A stretch of DNA of 64,000 nucleotides, from NCBI GenBank assembly GCA_017524725.1, contig JAFXUZ010000001.1:1-64000 (forward strand). Direction: 5' to 3'. A program made the position numbers and the translations under genes. The DNA is from Clostridia bacterium (GTDB lineage: Bacteria > Bacillota > Clostridia > Christensenellales > Aristaeellaceae). The notes below the pieces were generated by a model. That model was not told where the DNA came from. It saw only the letters and a program-made list of their open reading frames with translations, and did not search any database. Positions 17,097-25,268 of the stretch are shown here, piece after piece (the stretch's first letter is position 1; each line of letters opens with the position of its first letter).

Positions 17097-17120
17097 ATGA
17101 ACGAGGCTAAATATAAATAA
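17097..17120 (+). CDS. Seven-codon ORF (MNEAKYK) before a terminator
   Basis: GGGAGGATAGGAAT provides a convincing ribosome site before ATG at 17097, but only seven sense codons follow before TAA. The terminator hairpin begins 4 bp later. It may be the relic of a short downstream gene whose body was deleted, or a translated mini-ORF. Confidence 0.3.
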   Translation: MNEAKYK

Positions 17121-17124
17121 ATGT

Positions 17125-17164
17125 GGGCTGACTGGTTTTGTGAAAGACAGTCAGCCCTGTTTCT
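17125..17164 (+). terminator. Rho-independent terminator
   Basis: GGGCTGACTG (17125-17134) pairs perfectly with CAGTCAGCCC (17148-17157), followed by TGTTTCT. It ends the small membrane protein transcript. Confidence 0.85.
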
Positions 17165-17604
17165 ATGCGGATTTTCGAAAAGTCGGCGGCGGCAATTATG
17201 TTTGTCATCTGCGTTTTCCCGAAGCCCGGCGAGCAGGTCATCCATCAGGCTTTGTGACAGAACTTTCACCCACCGTCGGGCCGTTCCCGCCATCGGGATT
17301 ACTTCAACCCCGACGGTCAAAGGCCATCACGGGTGGGCTTCCGAAAAAAGTACAATGGCAGCGATGAAACGATGATTCTCCAAACCGTTAAAGGCTCGTT
17401 CGCACCCTGCTGCGTTTGCTTTTCAGAACGGCAGGATTTTTTAGAAGAAGAGAGAATTACAAAACAGGTACCGAAAAGCAAATGAACGGATCTTTGTGCC
17501 GGGCAGTATTGCCGGGCAAAACGATTGCAAAGCCCGAACCGCAGCACGGGAGAATGCATCCTATGCAATGCATACGGGATCGGTTCCGCATTTGGGAGAT
17601 TGAA
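17165..17604 (+). other. Gene-free stretch upstream of the LysR gene, with nested inverted repeats
   Basis: About 440 bp with no supported gene. It contains ACCGTCGGG (17272-17280) and its exact complement (17309-17317), enclosed by CACCC (17267-17271) and GGGTG (17331-17335), a possible structured RNA or a decayed element. The reading frame of the LysR protein is open upstream from 17416, but its homology begins at 17605. Confidence 0.4.
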
Positions 17605-18534
17605 ATGAACATTTTACACCTGAAATATGTGATCAGCATCGCGGAGAACGGCTCCATCAACAAAGCGGCAGAGGAACTGCACGTGGCGCAGCCAAATTTG
17701 AGCCGGGTAGTCAAGGAAATGGAGGCCGATCTGGGCATCCGCTTTTTTCACCGTTCTTCCAAGGGCATGCTGCTGACTCCGGACGGTGAACTGTTCGTCA
17801 ATCAGGCCCGGAAGATCCTGGAGCAGATAGACGAAATGGAAAACCTGTATAAAGAGAAAAAGGCGGGCAAACAGGGTTTTTCCATTTCTGTGCCGCGGGC
17901 CAGTTATATTTCGGACGCGTTTGCCGCTTTCTCCAAAACCCTGGGAAAAGAAAAAGTGGAAATCTTTTATCAGGAGACCAACGCGCTGCAGGCATTGAAA
18001 AACATCCTGGAAGTCGGATACAACCTGGGTATCATCCGTTATGCGGCCGGCTATGATAAATATTTCAAGCAAATGATGACGGAGAAAGGGCTGAAAGGCG
18101 AGATCGTCGCGGAGTTCAAATATGTGCTGGTGATGCGGGAAGACTGCGGTTTGGCAAAGACGGAAACGATCCGTTTTTCGTATCTGCAGCAATATATACA
18201 GATCGCTCATGCCGATCCTTATGTGCCATCCCTCCCGCTTTCCGCCGTGAGAAATGAAGAACTGCCGCAAACACCGCGGCGCATTTTCGTGTTTGAACGT
18301 GGAAGCCAGTTGGATCTTCTTTCCGAAAACCCGGAAACCTTTATGTGGGTCTCTCCCCTGCCGGAGCGGCTTTTGCGGCAGTTTCACCTGGTTCAGAGGG
18401 AATGCGCCGAAAACCAGCGGGTATACCGGGATATGCTGATCCATCGGCAGGATTATCAGCTGACCGAGCTTGATAAGCGTTTTATCACGGAACTGACCCA
18501 GTCCAAGCGCGCCTGCATCACAAGAAAAAAGTAA
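17605..18534 (+). CDS. LysR-family transcriptional regulator
   Basis: The chosen ATG gives 309 residues beginning exactly at the LysR winged helix (MNILHLKYVISIAENGSINKAA). The recognition helix is VAQPNLSRVVKEME, and residues 90-300 form the periplasmic-binding-like effector domain. The frame upstream is open but does not look like LysR sequence. The regulator precedes rex and adhE on the same strand with a 170-bp gap containing its own promoter, so it is not necessarily in their operon. Effector and targets unknown. Confidence 0.9.
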   Translation: MNILHLKYVISIAENGSINKAAEELHVAQPNLSRVVKEMEADLGIRFFHRSSKGMLLTPDGELFVNQARKILEQIDEMENLYKEKKAGKQGFSISVPRASYISDAFAAFSKTLGKEKVEIFYQETNALQALKNILEVGYNLGIIRYAAGYDKYFKQMMTEKGLKGEIVAEFKYVLVMREDCGLAKTETIRFSYLQQYIQIAHADPYVPSLPLSAVRNEELPQTPRRIFVFERGSQLDLLSENPETFMWVSPLPERLLRQFHLVQRECAENQRVYRDMLIHRQDYQLTELDKRFITELTQSKRACITRKK

Positions 18535-18650
18535 CAGGAATATCCTTTCATTGGGGCTTTAATGTCAAATCCGGCTGCAAAGCTTCTTTTTTTGACATAT
18601 TTTGAACATGCATTATCGATTGTGATATATCGATTATACTGTTTTGGTAA

Positions 18651-18689
18651 TTTGCAATGGGCGGGCAATTCGATATAATGTATATCGAA
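18651..18689 (+). promoter_or_regulatory. rex-adhE promoter with overlapping perfect palindrome
   Basis: TTTGCA (18651-18656) and TATAAT (18674-18679) are 17 bp apart. The palindrome TTCGATATA-ATG-TATATCGAA (18669-18689) covers the -10 and ends at the ribosome site. Two further ATCGAT blocks lie at 18615 and 18629. Repressors sitting on the -10 block transcription, so this is the natural operator for the Rex-like protein encoded next, although it differs from the usual TTGTTAA-type Rex box. Confidence 0.6.
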
Positions 18690-18703
18690 AGGAGGATGAG
18701 CCT

Positions 18704-19356
18704 TTGCAGAGTACGCTTTCAAAAGCGACACTGGGACGATTGCCCATGTATTTACGGTTTATCCGCAGGATGAATGCCGAGAATGTTTCCGCCACGCAGA
18801 TCGCCAGGGGATTGGGGCTTGGCGAGGTTCAGGTGCGCAAGGACCTGGCAAGCGTCTGTGCTGCAGGGCTTCCCAAGGTGGGATATCCGTTGTCGGCCCT
18901 TCGCAGGGATATGGAAAAGGCGCTGGGAGTGGGAGTACCCGTCCCCGCAGTGATCGTCGCGCCGGCAAACTGGGCTCAGCCCTGATGGATTATGACGGGT
19001 TTACGGATTACGGCGTGGAAATCACCGCAGCCTTTGACCGCACCCCATCCGGTGTTCCGCTTCACGGACATTCGCCTGTTTATCCGATGGATCAGCTTGC
19101 TGCGTTTTGCGCCGCTCATCATATACAGACAGGTATCCTGACGGTCCCGGCGGAATCGGCGCAATCCGCAGCGGACGAAATGACCGCAGCCGGCCTTACA
19201 GCGATCCTGAATTTTGCGCCTTATCCCATCAAAGTCCCGTCCCATGTGACGGTGCATCCGGTCAATATTGCTTTATGCCTGGCTTATCTCCATCTGGCGG
19301 CCAGTGAAACAGGAAAACAGGAAAAGGAGGAACAATATGGTAACCAAAGAATTTGA
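18704..19356 (+). pseudogene. rex: Redox-sensing repressor Rex, interrupted by a one-base deletion
   Basis: A TTG start at 18704 follows AGGAGG by 8 bp. The first frame encodes the Rex winged helix (RFIRRMNAENVSATQIARGL, VQVRKDLA, GYPLSAL) and stops at 18985. The Rossmann domain continues in another frame (GKLGSALMDYDGF, APYPIKVPSHV, PVNIALCLAYL) to 19356. One G appears to be missing near 18957-18960: restoring it reads VIVGAGKLGSAL. Rex binds DNA when NADH is low and releases it when NADH rises, and typically represses adhE. The reading frame end overlaps the adhE start by 20 bp. If the shift is real, adhE has lost its local repressor. Confidence 0.88.
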
Positions 19357-22039
19357 CATGGTGGACAGCGTGAAAGCGCTGGAGGCAGCCATCACACGGG
19401 TGCGCGCCGCACAGAAAGTCTTCGCCGCCTTTACCCAGGAGCAGGTGGACAAGATCTTTCTGGCGGCGGCCACGGCAGCCAATCAGGCCCGTGTTTCCCT
19501 GGCCAAGATGGCCGTAGAGGAAACCGGCATGGGTGTGGTGGAGGACAAAGTGATCAAGAACCACTATGCCAGCGAATACATCTATAACGCCTATCGTGAT
19601 ACCAAAACCTGCGGCGTGATCGAAGAAGACAAAGCTTACGGCATAAAGAAGATCGCCGAGCCCATCGGTGTGGTGGCAGCGGTGATCCCCACCACCAACC
19701 CCACCTCTACCGCTATATTCAAGGCATTGATCTGCCTTAAAACCCGCAACGGCATCATTTTCAGTCCCCATCCCCGCGCGAAGAAATCGACCATTGCCGC
19801 AGCCAAGGTGATTCTGGAGGCAGCGGTGAAGGCCGGCGCTCCGGAAGGTATCATCAATTGGATCGACGTTCCTTCCCTGGACATGACCAATACCCTGATG
19901 CGGGAAGCTGATATCATTCTGGCTACAGGCGGGCCCGGCATGGTGAAGGCTGCCTATTCCAGCGGCAAGCCCGCCCTGGGTGTAGGCGCCGGCAACGTGC
20001 CCGCCGTTATCGACGACAGCGCCAACCTTGTGCTGGCGGTCAATTCCATCATTCATTCCAAGACCTTTGACAACGGTATGATCTGCGCGTCCGAGCAGAG
20101 CGTGATCGTTCTGGACAGCATTTATGAAACTGTCAAGGCTGAATTTGCCAACCGGGGCTGCTGGTTCCTGAAAGGCGCGGAACTGGACAAGGTTAGGCGC
20201 ACCATCCTGATCAATGGCGCTTTGAATGCCAGGATCGTTGGCCAGAGTGCCTGCAAGATCGCGGCGTTGGCTGGCGTTACCGTGCCGGAAGGAACCAAGG
20301 TGCTGATCGGCGAAGTGGAATCCGTCGAACTCACCGAGGAATTTGCCCATGAAAAGCTGAGCCCCGTACTGGCCATGTACCGTGCAAAAGACCTGGAGGA
20401 CGCCTTCGGCAAGGCCGATAGGCTGATTGCAGACGGCGGCTATGGCCATACCGCTTCCCTGTACGTCGACACCCGGAAAAAGCCCGAGGTGCTGGATGCC
20501 TTCGCAGCCAGGATGAAGACCTGCCGCATCGTGGTGAACACTCCTTCTTCTCATGGCGGCATCGGCGACCTGTACAACTTCAAAATGGCTCCCTCCCTCA
20601 CCCTGGGATGCGGCAGCTGGGGCGGCAACTCCGTGTCGGAAAACGTGGGTGTCAAGCACCTGCTGAATATCAAAACCGTGGCCGAAAGGAGAGAGAACAT
20701 GCTGTGGTTCCGGGCGCCGGAAAAGGTGTACATCAAGAAGGGCTGCCTGCCGGTGGCGTTGGATGAATTAAAGCACGTGATGGATAAGAAGAAGGCCTTC
20801 ATCGTCACTGATACGTTTCTCTACCAGAACGGCAGCACCGCGCCTATTACCCGAAAACTGGATGAACTTGGCATCCGGCACGCCACCTTCTTTGACGTGG
20901 CCCCCGATCCCACCCTGGCCTGCGCCAAGGCAGGCGCGGAGCAGATGCGCCTGTTCCAGCCCGACGTGATCATCGCCCTGGGCGGCGGCAGTGCTATGGA
21001 CGCAGCCAAGATCATGTGGGTACTGTACGAGCATCCGGAAGTGGATTTCCAGGATATGGCCATGCGGTTTATGGACATCCGCAAGCGCGTGTATACTTTC
21101 CCGAAGATGGGCGAAAAGGCCTGCTTCATTGCCATCCCAACCTCCGCCGGCACCGGCAGCGAGGTGACGCCTTTCGCAGTCATCACCGATGAACAGAGCG
21201 GCGTCAAATACCCCCTGGCGGATTATGCGCTTATGCCGAACATGGCGATCATTGATACCGACTTCCACATGACCGCCCCCAAAGGCCTGACCGCCGCCAG
21301 CGGTATCGACGCTGTGACCCACGCCCTGGAAGCCTACGCTTCCATGATGGCCACGGATTACACCGACGGCCTGGCGATCAAAGCGCTGCAAACCATTTTT
21401 GAGTACCTGCCGCGGGCGTATGACAACGGCCTGACCGATGTGGAAGCCCGTGAAAAGATGGCTAACGCCGCCACCATGGCAGGCATGGCCTTCGCCAACG
21501 CTTTCCTGGGCGTATGCCATTCCATGGCCCACAAACTGGGTGCGTTCCATCATATCGCCCACGGCGTGGCAAACGCCCTGATGATCGAGGAAGTACTGCG
21601 CTTTAACGCCGCAGAAGCCCCCGCCAAGATGGGCACCTTCCCGCAGTACGATCATCCCCGCACCCTGCGCCGCTACGCGGAAGTGGCTGAAGCGCTGGGA
21701 GTCCGTGGTGACACTGACCAGGAAAAACTGGAAGGGCTGATCAGGATGATCAACGACCTGAAGGCCTATGTGGGCATCAAACCCACCATTCGGGATTATG
21801 TGGCGGATGAACAGGACTTCCTGAACCGCCTGGACGACATGGTGGAGCAAGCCTTCGACGACCAGTGCACCGGTGCCAACCCGCGCTATCCCCTCATGAG
21901 CGAGATCAAGCAGATGTACCTGAACGCTTATTACGGTGAAAAACACTTTACCGAAACTCCCAAGCCCACGGCGGACGACCTCGGCGCTGTGCAGGACGAT
22001 GCCGTAAAGAAGGTTTACCGTACCGGACGGAAAATGTGA
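19337..22039 (+). CDS. adhE: Bifunctional acetaldehyde-CoA/alcohol dehydrogenase AdhE
   Basis: A 900-residue protein, normal for AdhE. The N-terminal aldehyde dehydrogenase half (1-440) has the catalytic Cys250 in FDNGMICASEQ and an NAD site near 205-225. The C-terminal iron-dependent alcohol dehydrogenase (about 460-890) has GGGSAMDAAK, SAGTGSEVTPF and the metal histidines of GVCHSMAHKLGAFHH. It reduces acetyl-CoA to ethanol via acetaldehyde, re-oxidising two NADH in fermentation. The start ATG has an AAGGAGG site. It is the direct target expected for the adjacent Rex. Confidence 0.98.
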   Translation: MVTKEFDMVDSVKALEAAITRVRAAQKVFAAFTQEQVDKIFLAAATAANQARVSLAKMAVEETGMGVVEDKVIKNHYASEYIYNAYRDTKTCGVIEEDKAYGIKKIAEPIGVVAAVIPTTNPTSTAIFKALICLKTRNGIIFSPHPRAKKSTIAAAKVILEAAVKAGAPEGIINWIDVPSLDMTNTLMREADIILATGGPGMVKAAYSSGKPALGVGAGNVPAVIDDSANLVLAVNSIIHSKTFDNGMICASEQSVIVLDSIYETVKAEFANRGCWFLKGAELDKVRRTILINGALNARIVGQSACKIAALAGVTVPEGTKVLIGEVESVELTEEFAHEKLSPVLAMYRAKDLEDAFGKADRLIADGGYGHTASLYVDTRKKPEVLDAFAARMKTCRIVVNTPSSHGGIGDLYNFKMAPSLTLGCGSWGGNSVSENVGVKHLLNIKTVAERRENMLWFRAPEKVYIKKGCLPVALDELKHVMDKKKAFIVTDTFLYQNGSTAPITRKLDELGIRHATFFDVAPDPTLACAKAGAEQMRLFQPDVIIALGGGSAMDAAKIMWVLYEHPEVDFQDMAMRFMDIRKRVYTFPKMGEKACFIAIPTSAGTGSEVTPFAVITDEQSGVKYPLADYALMPNMAIIDTDFHMTAPKGLTAASGIDAVTHALEAYASMMATDYTDGLAIKALQTIFEYLPRAYDNGLTDVEAREKMANAATMAGMAFANAFLGVCHSMAHKLGAFHHIAHGVANALMIEEVLRFNAAEAPAKMGTFPQYDHPRTLRRYAEVAEALGVRGDTDQEKLEGLIRMINDLKAYVGIKPTIRDYVADEQDFLNRLDDMVEQAFDDQCTGANPRYPLMSEIKQMYLNAYYGEKHFTETPKPTADDLGAVQDDAVKKVYRTGRKM

Positions 22040-22055
22040 GAAGGAGGAGAAGAAC

Positions 22056-22805
22056 ATGAATTTGGATCGCGTCATTGCCGTACGCAACGCCAAGACCATC
22101 TATCGGGACGGCGACCAGTGCGTGAAGGTGTTTAACGAAGGCTATTCCAAAGCAGACATCCTCAACGAAGCGCTGAACCAGGCGCGTATTGAAGAAACCG
22201 GACTGCATATTCCGAAGATCCTTGGCGTCACCATGATCGAAGGAAAGTGGGCCATTCTCTCCGAGTTCATTCCCGGCAAAACCATGTCCCAGCTGATGAA
22301 GGAAGACCCGGACAATAAGTCAAAATATTTAAATCAGTTTGTGGATATCCAGATGGAAGTGCAGAGCAAGACCTGCCCCATGCTGAACCGTCTCAAGGAC
22401 AAAATGAGCCGCAAGATCAGCCAGGCCGATCTGGACGCAACCACCCGTTATGATCTTCATGCCCGTTTGGAAGGCATGCCAACCCATAACAAGGTATGCC
22501 ACGGCGATTTCTGGCCCTCCAACGTGATCATACGCGAAGACGGTACGCCCTTCATCATCGACTGGAGCCATGTGACCCAGGGCAATGCATCCGCCGATGT
22601 GGCCCGCACCTATCTGCTGTTCTGGCTGAACGGCGATATCGAAGGTGCCAGGGAATATCTGAACCTGTTCTGTCAAAAGAGCGGAACACCGATGCAGTAT
22701 GTGCAGAAGTGGATGCCTATCGTAGCGGCCAGCCAGTCCGTCAAAGGCAACGAAAAGGAGCGGGAATTCCTGCTTTCCTGGGCCAGCGTGGTTGAATACC
22801 ATTAA
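22056..22805 (+). CDS. Aminoglycoside-phosphotransferase/choline-kinase-fold protein
   Basis: A 249-residue kinase-fold protein. The catalytic loop HGDFWPSNVI and the Mg-binding IDWSHV are present, as is an N-terminal lobe with CVKVFNEGYSK. APH-superfamily members phosphorylate small hydroxyl compounds such as choline, sugars or antibiotics. It starts 16 bp after adhE with its own ribosome site (AAGGAGGAG), so it is co-transcribed. A role in phosphorylating a fermentation-linked or sugar substrate is inference; antibiotic resistance is not supported by context. Confidence 0.85.
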   Translation: MNLDRVIAVRNAKTIYRDGDQCVKVFNEGYSKADILNEALNQARIEETGLHIPKILGVTMIEGKWAILSEFIPGKTMSQLMKEDPDNKSKYLNQFVDIQMEVQSKTCPMLNRLKDKMSRKISQADLDATTRYDLHARLEGMPTHNKVCHGDFWPSNVIIREDGTPFIIDWSHVTQGNASADVARTYLLFWLNGDIEGAREYLNLFCQKSGTPMQYVQKWMPIVAASQSVKGNEKEREFLLSWASVVEYH

Positions 22806-22892
22806 GGAAACGAACACATATTGTTCGGTTGTTCCCGCAGCATCAGGGGTCCCCGCCCACGCGGCAGAACAGCTGCAGGCATATAATACCGA

Positions 22893-22940
22893 AGCCCCTG
22901 AAACGCTCAGAACTGCGTTTCAGGGGCTCCTTTGTTTTGT
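22893..22940 (+). terminator. Strong rho-independent terminator after the adhE operon
   Basis: AGCCCCTGAAACGC (22893-22906) pairs perfectly with GCGTTTCAGGGGCT (22915-22928) over an 8-nt loop, followed by CCTTTGTTTTG. Confidence 0.92.
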
Positions 22941-23317
22941 CAGTCCCAGCAAAATTTCCCGGTGTTACTTTGGCCAGGTCATAAGTGCCGTCTCCCATTG
23001 CCTCCGTGGAGGGATCAAACATCTGTAGATTATTCCGGCTGCAATACCGCCGCTATGCATATTAATCCTCATGTCGGTGTGGTACCGGCACTAATAGACT
23101 ATGAAAGTTCGCCGCAGAATTGAACTTTCACACTATTATCCCGGTGTCCGAAGCTGCCAACAAAACAGAAGCCTGCCCATGCCTTGCATCTTACATCCGA
23201 AATGCCGGGAAAAAGATCTTTATTGTCAGTCCGTTTGTATAAGAAATCCGTACCGGCCGGCTGTTTCATGCGTTCAAAAACGCCGGAGATCATGATTGCA
23301 GCGGTTTCGTTATTTTA
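22941..23317 (+). other. Gene-free interval between converging operons
   Basis: No supported gene. It holds an 8-bp inverted repeat, GAAAGTTC/GAACTTTC (about 23103-23129). A short minus-strand open stretch (about 22930-23040) encodes DPSTEAMGDGTYDLA, which resembles the MADGTYDSA segment of the type-A repeats at the left end. It has no start or ribosome site and may be a relic. Confidence 0.4.
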
Positions 23318-25243
23318 TTATTTTATGGGGCCTTTGTATTCCAGGCACATCATTGTCAGATCGTCGAACTGTTCGGCCTCGCCGACGAAAGCGTCCACGG
23401 TGTCCCGCATCGTTTGGATGATCTCCTTGGGGCTGCCTTCCCCGCAGGTGTTCAGCGCCGCCACCGTGCGGTTGATCCCAAACATGGCGCCGTTCTCCGC
23501 GGTGGCTTCCGTAACACCGTCCGTGTAGACGAAGATCTTGTCCCCGGGCTCCAGCTGCACTCTGTATTCCCTGTAGCGAATGCCCGACATTCCGCCGATG
23601 ACAAAGCCGTGTTTATCTTTATAAAGATCAAAATAGCTGCCGTTCTTCCTGATCACCGGGAATTCATGCCCTGCGTTAGCGGCATTCAGGATGCCGGTGG
23701 ATATCTCCAGGATACCGAGCCAGACAGTGACGAACATTTTTGCCTCATTGTCTTTAATCAGTACTTCGTTTGTCTTCTGCAAAGCCTGGCTTACCTCGGG
23801 CTGAGTTCTTACTGATTCTTCCAGCATTCGTTTGGCGACCATCATGAACATGGCTGCCGGGATGCCTTTTCCGCTGACATCTGCGATGAGCAGGCACAGA
23901 TGATCGTCGTCGATAAAAAAGAAGTCATAGAAATCTCCGCCGACGTCACGCGCCGGATCCATGGAAGCAAAAAGGTCGATCTCCTTCCGGTCCGGGAAAG
24001 GCGGGAACATATGAGGCAGGGCGTTCCGCTGTATCTCCCTGGCCATGCTCAGTTCCTGGATCATCCGTTCCCGTTCTTTCTTCTGGTTTTCCAGTTCCAT
24101 CTGTTCCCGCTCCATCCGGCGGATGGTATCCATCTGCCGGTTCAGGGCAATGCGGGTCCGGTTGATCTCCTGCTGCATCTGCAGGAATTCCTCAATGGAG
24201 GTGGGTTCAAAGGTCTCGGATTCCAGATCGCCCTGTCCCATGCGGATGATCCCCTTCTGCAGCGAGCGGAACTGGCGCATGAACCTTTTTAGCCACAGCT
24301 CGTAGATGACCAGCGCGACCAGGAAAACCAGCCCACCGAAGATGGCCACCGAACGTCGAACATCGTTGGCCACCTGCTCATGGTTTTCCATGGACACCTC
24401 CCGGACCAGCACCCAGCCGGTGGAAGCCACCGTCATGGAGAAGGTGCAGAATGGACGGCCGTTCTCATCGTACAGGTAATTTCCGCTGTTGCTTTCATTG
24501 ATAAGCAGATCCGCATCCCGGCACGCATCCCCGCCCATATGGAAGATCTCGGCGTGATCCGCGGTAAACAGATGCCAGGTGCTGTTTGCATCCTGCAGCG
24601 CGGCAAACAGATCGTCAAAAACAGCTTCATCCATCAGCATCATGGCGTAGCACTCGTCGTAGCGGACATCCACGGTTTTCCAGGCCGCGATAACCATGCT
24701 TTTCATCGTATTGCTGTTTTCAAATCCATAGATAACGGAAGCGCTGATCGGGCCGACCCACACCGTCTGTCCAAGCGGCGTTCCCAGAATCTGTGTTTTC
24801 ATATCCCTGGGGAGCGGGTTTTCCTCCGGCCTGTCATAAAAGATGTTTCCTTCCGGAAGCACACCGAACAGGCTCCCGTCCTTCCGCATGAAAAGCAGGC
24901 CGTAGATGCTGTCGTACCGGGTGATCGCCGACCGCAGGTAATCCCGACAGTCCATTCTTCCGTGGAGCATTTTCGCCATGGAGTCGTAGTCATATCTCAG
25001 ATAGGATGCCAACCGGTCATCCATCATGATGCTCCTGACCGTACTGATATTTGTGTTGGCGATCTGTGTGATGGAACGGGAGATCGTTTCAAAGCTGCCG
25101 GCGTTCACTTCCTGCTCCTGACTGAGGATCCTGCCGATGTACGCGCGGGAAAACAGCACGGTGAGCAGGATGACGATAAACAGGGTCATCGCGACCACCG
25201 GCAGAAGCATGCGCAGTCGAAGTGTTTTCAGCTTGCGCTTCAT
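23318..25243 (-). CDS. Membrane sensor SpoIIE-type PP2C serine phosphatase (Cache-like/HAMP)
   Basis: The start ATG at 25243 (MKRKLKTLRLRM) begins just before the first membrane helix; an open frame extends upstream to 25366 but overlaps the previous gene. The 641-residue protein has helix 1 (12-33), a large extracytoplasmic Cache-like sensor (about 35-300), helix 2, HAMP, a coiled coil rich in Glu/Arg, and a PP2C domain (DVGGDFYDFFF, IADVSGKGIPAA, YTDGVTEA, DDLTMM). Such phosphatases activate sigma-factor switches by dephosphorylating anti-anti-sigma proteins. It lies 25 bp after a solute-binding protein, suggesting that protein presents the signal. Confidence 0.93.
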   Translation of the reverse strand: MKRKLKTLRLRMLLPVVAMTLFIVILLTVLFSRAYIGRILSQEQEVNAGSFETISRSITQIANTNISTVRSIMMDDRLASYLRYDYDSMAKMLHGRMDCRDYLRSAITRYDSIYGLLFMRKDGSLFGVLPEGNIFYDRPEENPLPRDMKTQILGTPLGQTVWVGPISASVIYGFENSNTMKSMVIAAWKTVDVRYDECYAMMLMDEAVFDDLFAALQDANSTWHLFTADHAEIFHMGGDACRDADLLINESNSGNYLYDENGRPFCTFSMTVASTGWVLVREVSMENHEQVANDVRRSVAIFGGLVFLVALVIYELWLKRFMRQFRSLQKGIIRMGQGDLESETFEPTSIEEFLQMQQEINRTRIALNRQMDTIRRMEREQMELENQKKERERMIQELSMAREIQRNALPHMFPPFPDRKEIDLFASMDPARDVGGDFYDFFFIDDDHLCLLIADVSGKGIPAAMFMMVAKRMLEESVRTQPEVSQALQKTNEVLIKDNEAKMFVTVWLGILEISTGILNAANAGHEFPVIRKNGSYFDLYKDKHGFVIGGMSGIRYREYRVQLEPGDKIFVYTDGVTEATAENGAMFGINRTVAALNTCGEGSPKEIIQTMRDTVDAFVGEAEQFDDLTMMCLEYKGPIK

Positions 25244-25268
25244 TGAACCGTCATCCCCCCGTACTGTC

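Noticed and set aside
17165..17604. A LysR protein starting at 17416
   Set aside because: The extra N-terminal residues are unrelated to LysR proteins, and the helix-turn-helix starts at the ATG at 17605.
22056..22805. Calling the APH-fold protein an antibiotic resistance gene
   Set aside because: The kinase motifs are generic to the superfamily, and the context is fermentation (adhE), not resistance.
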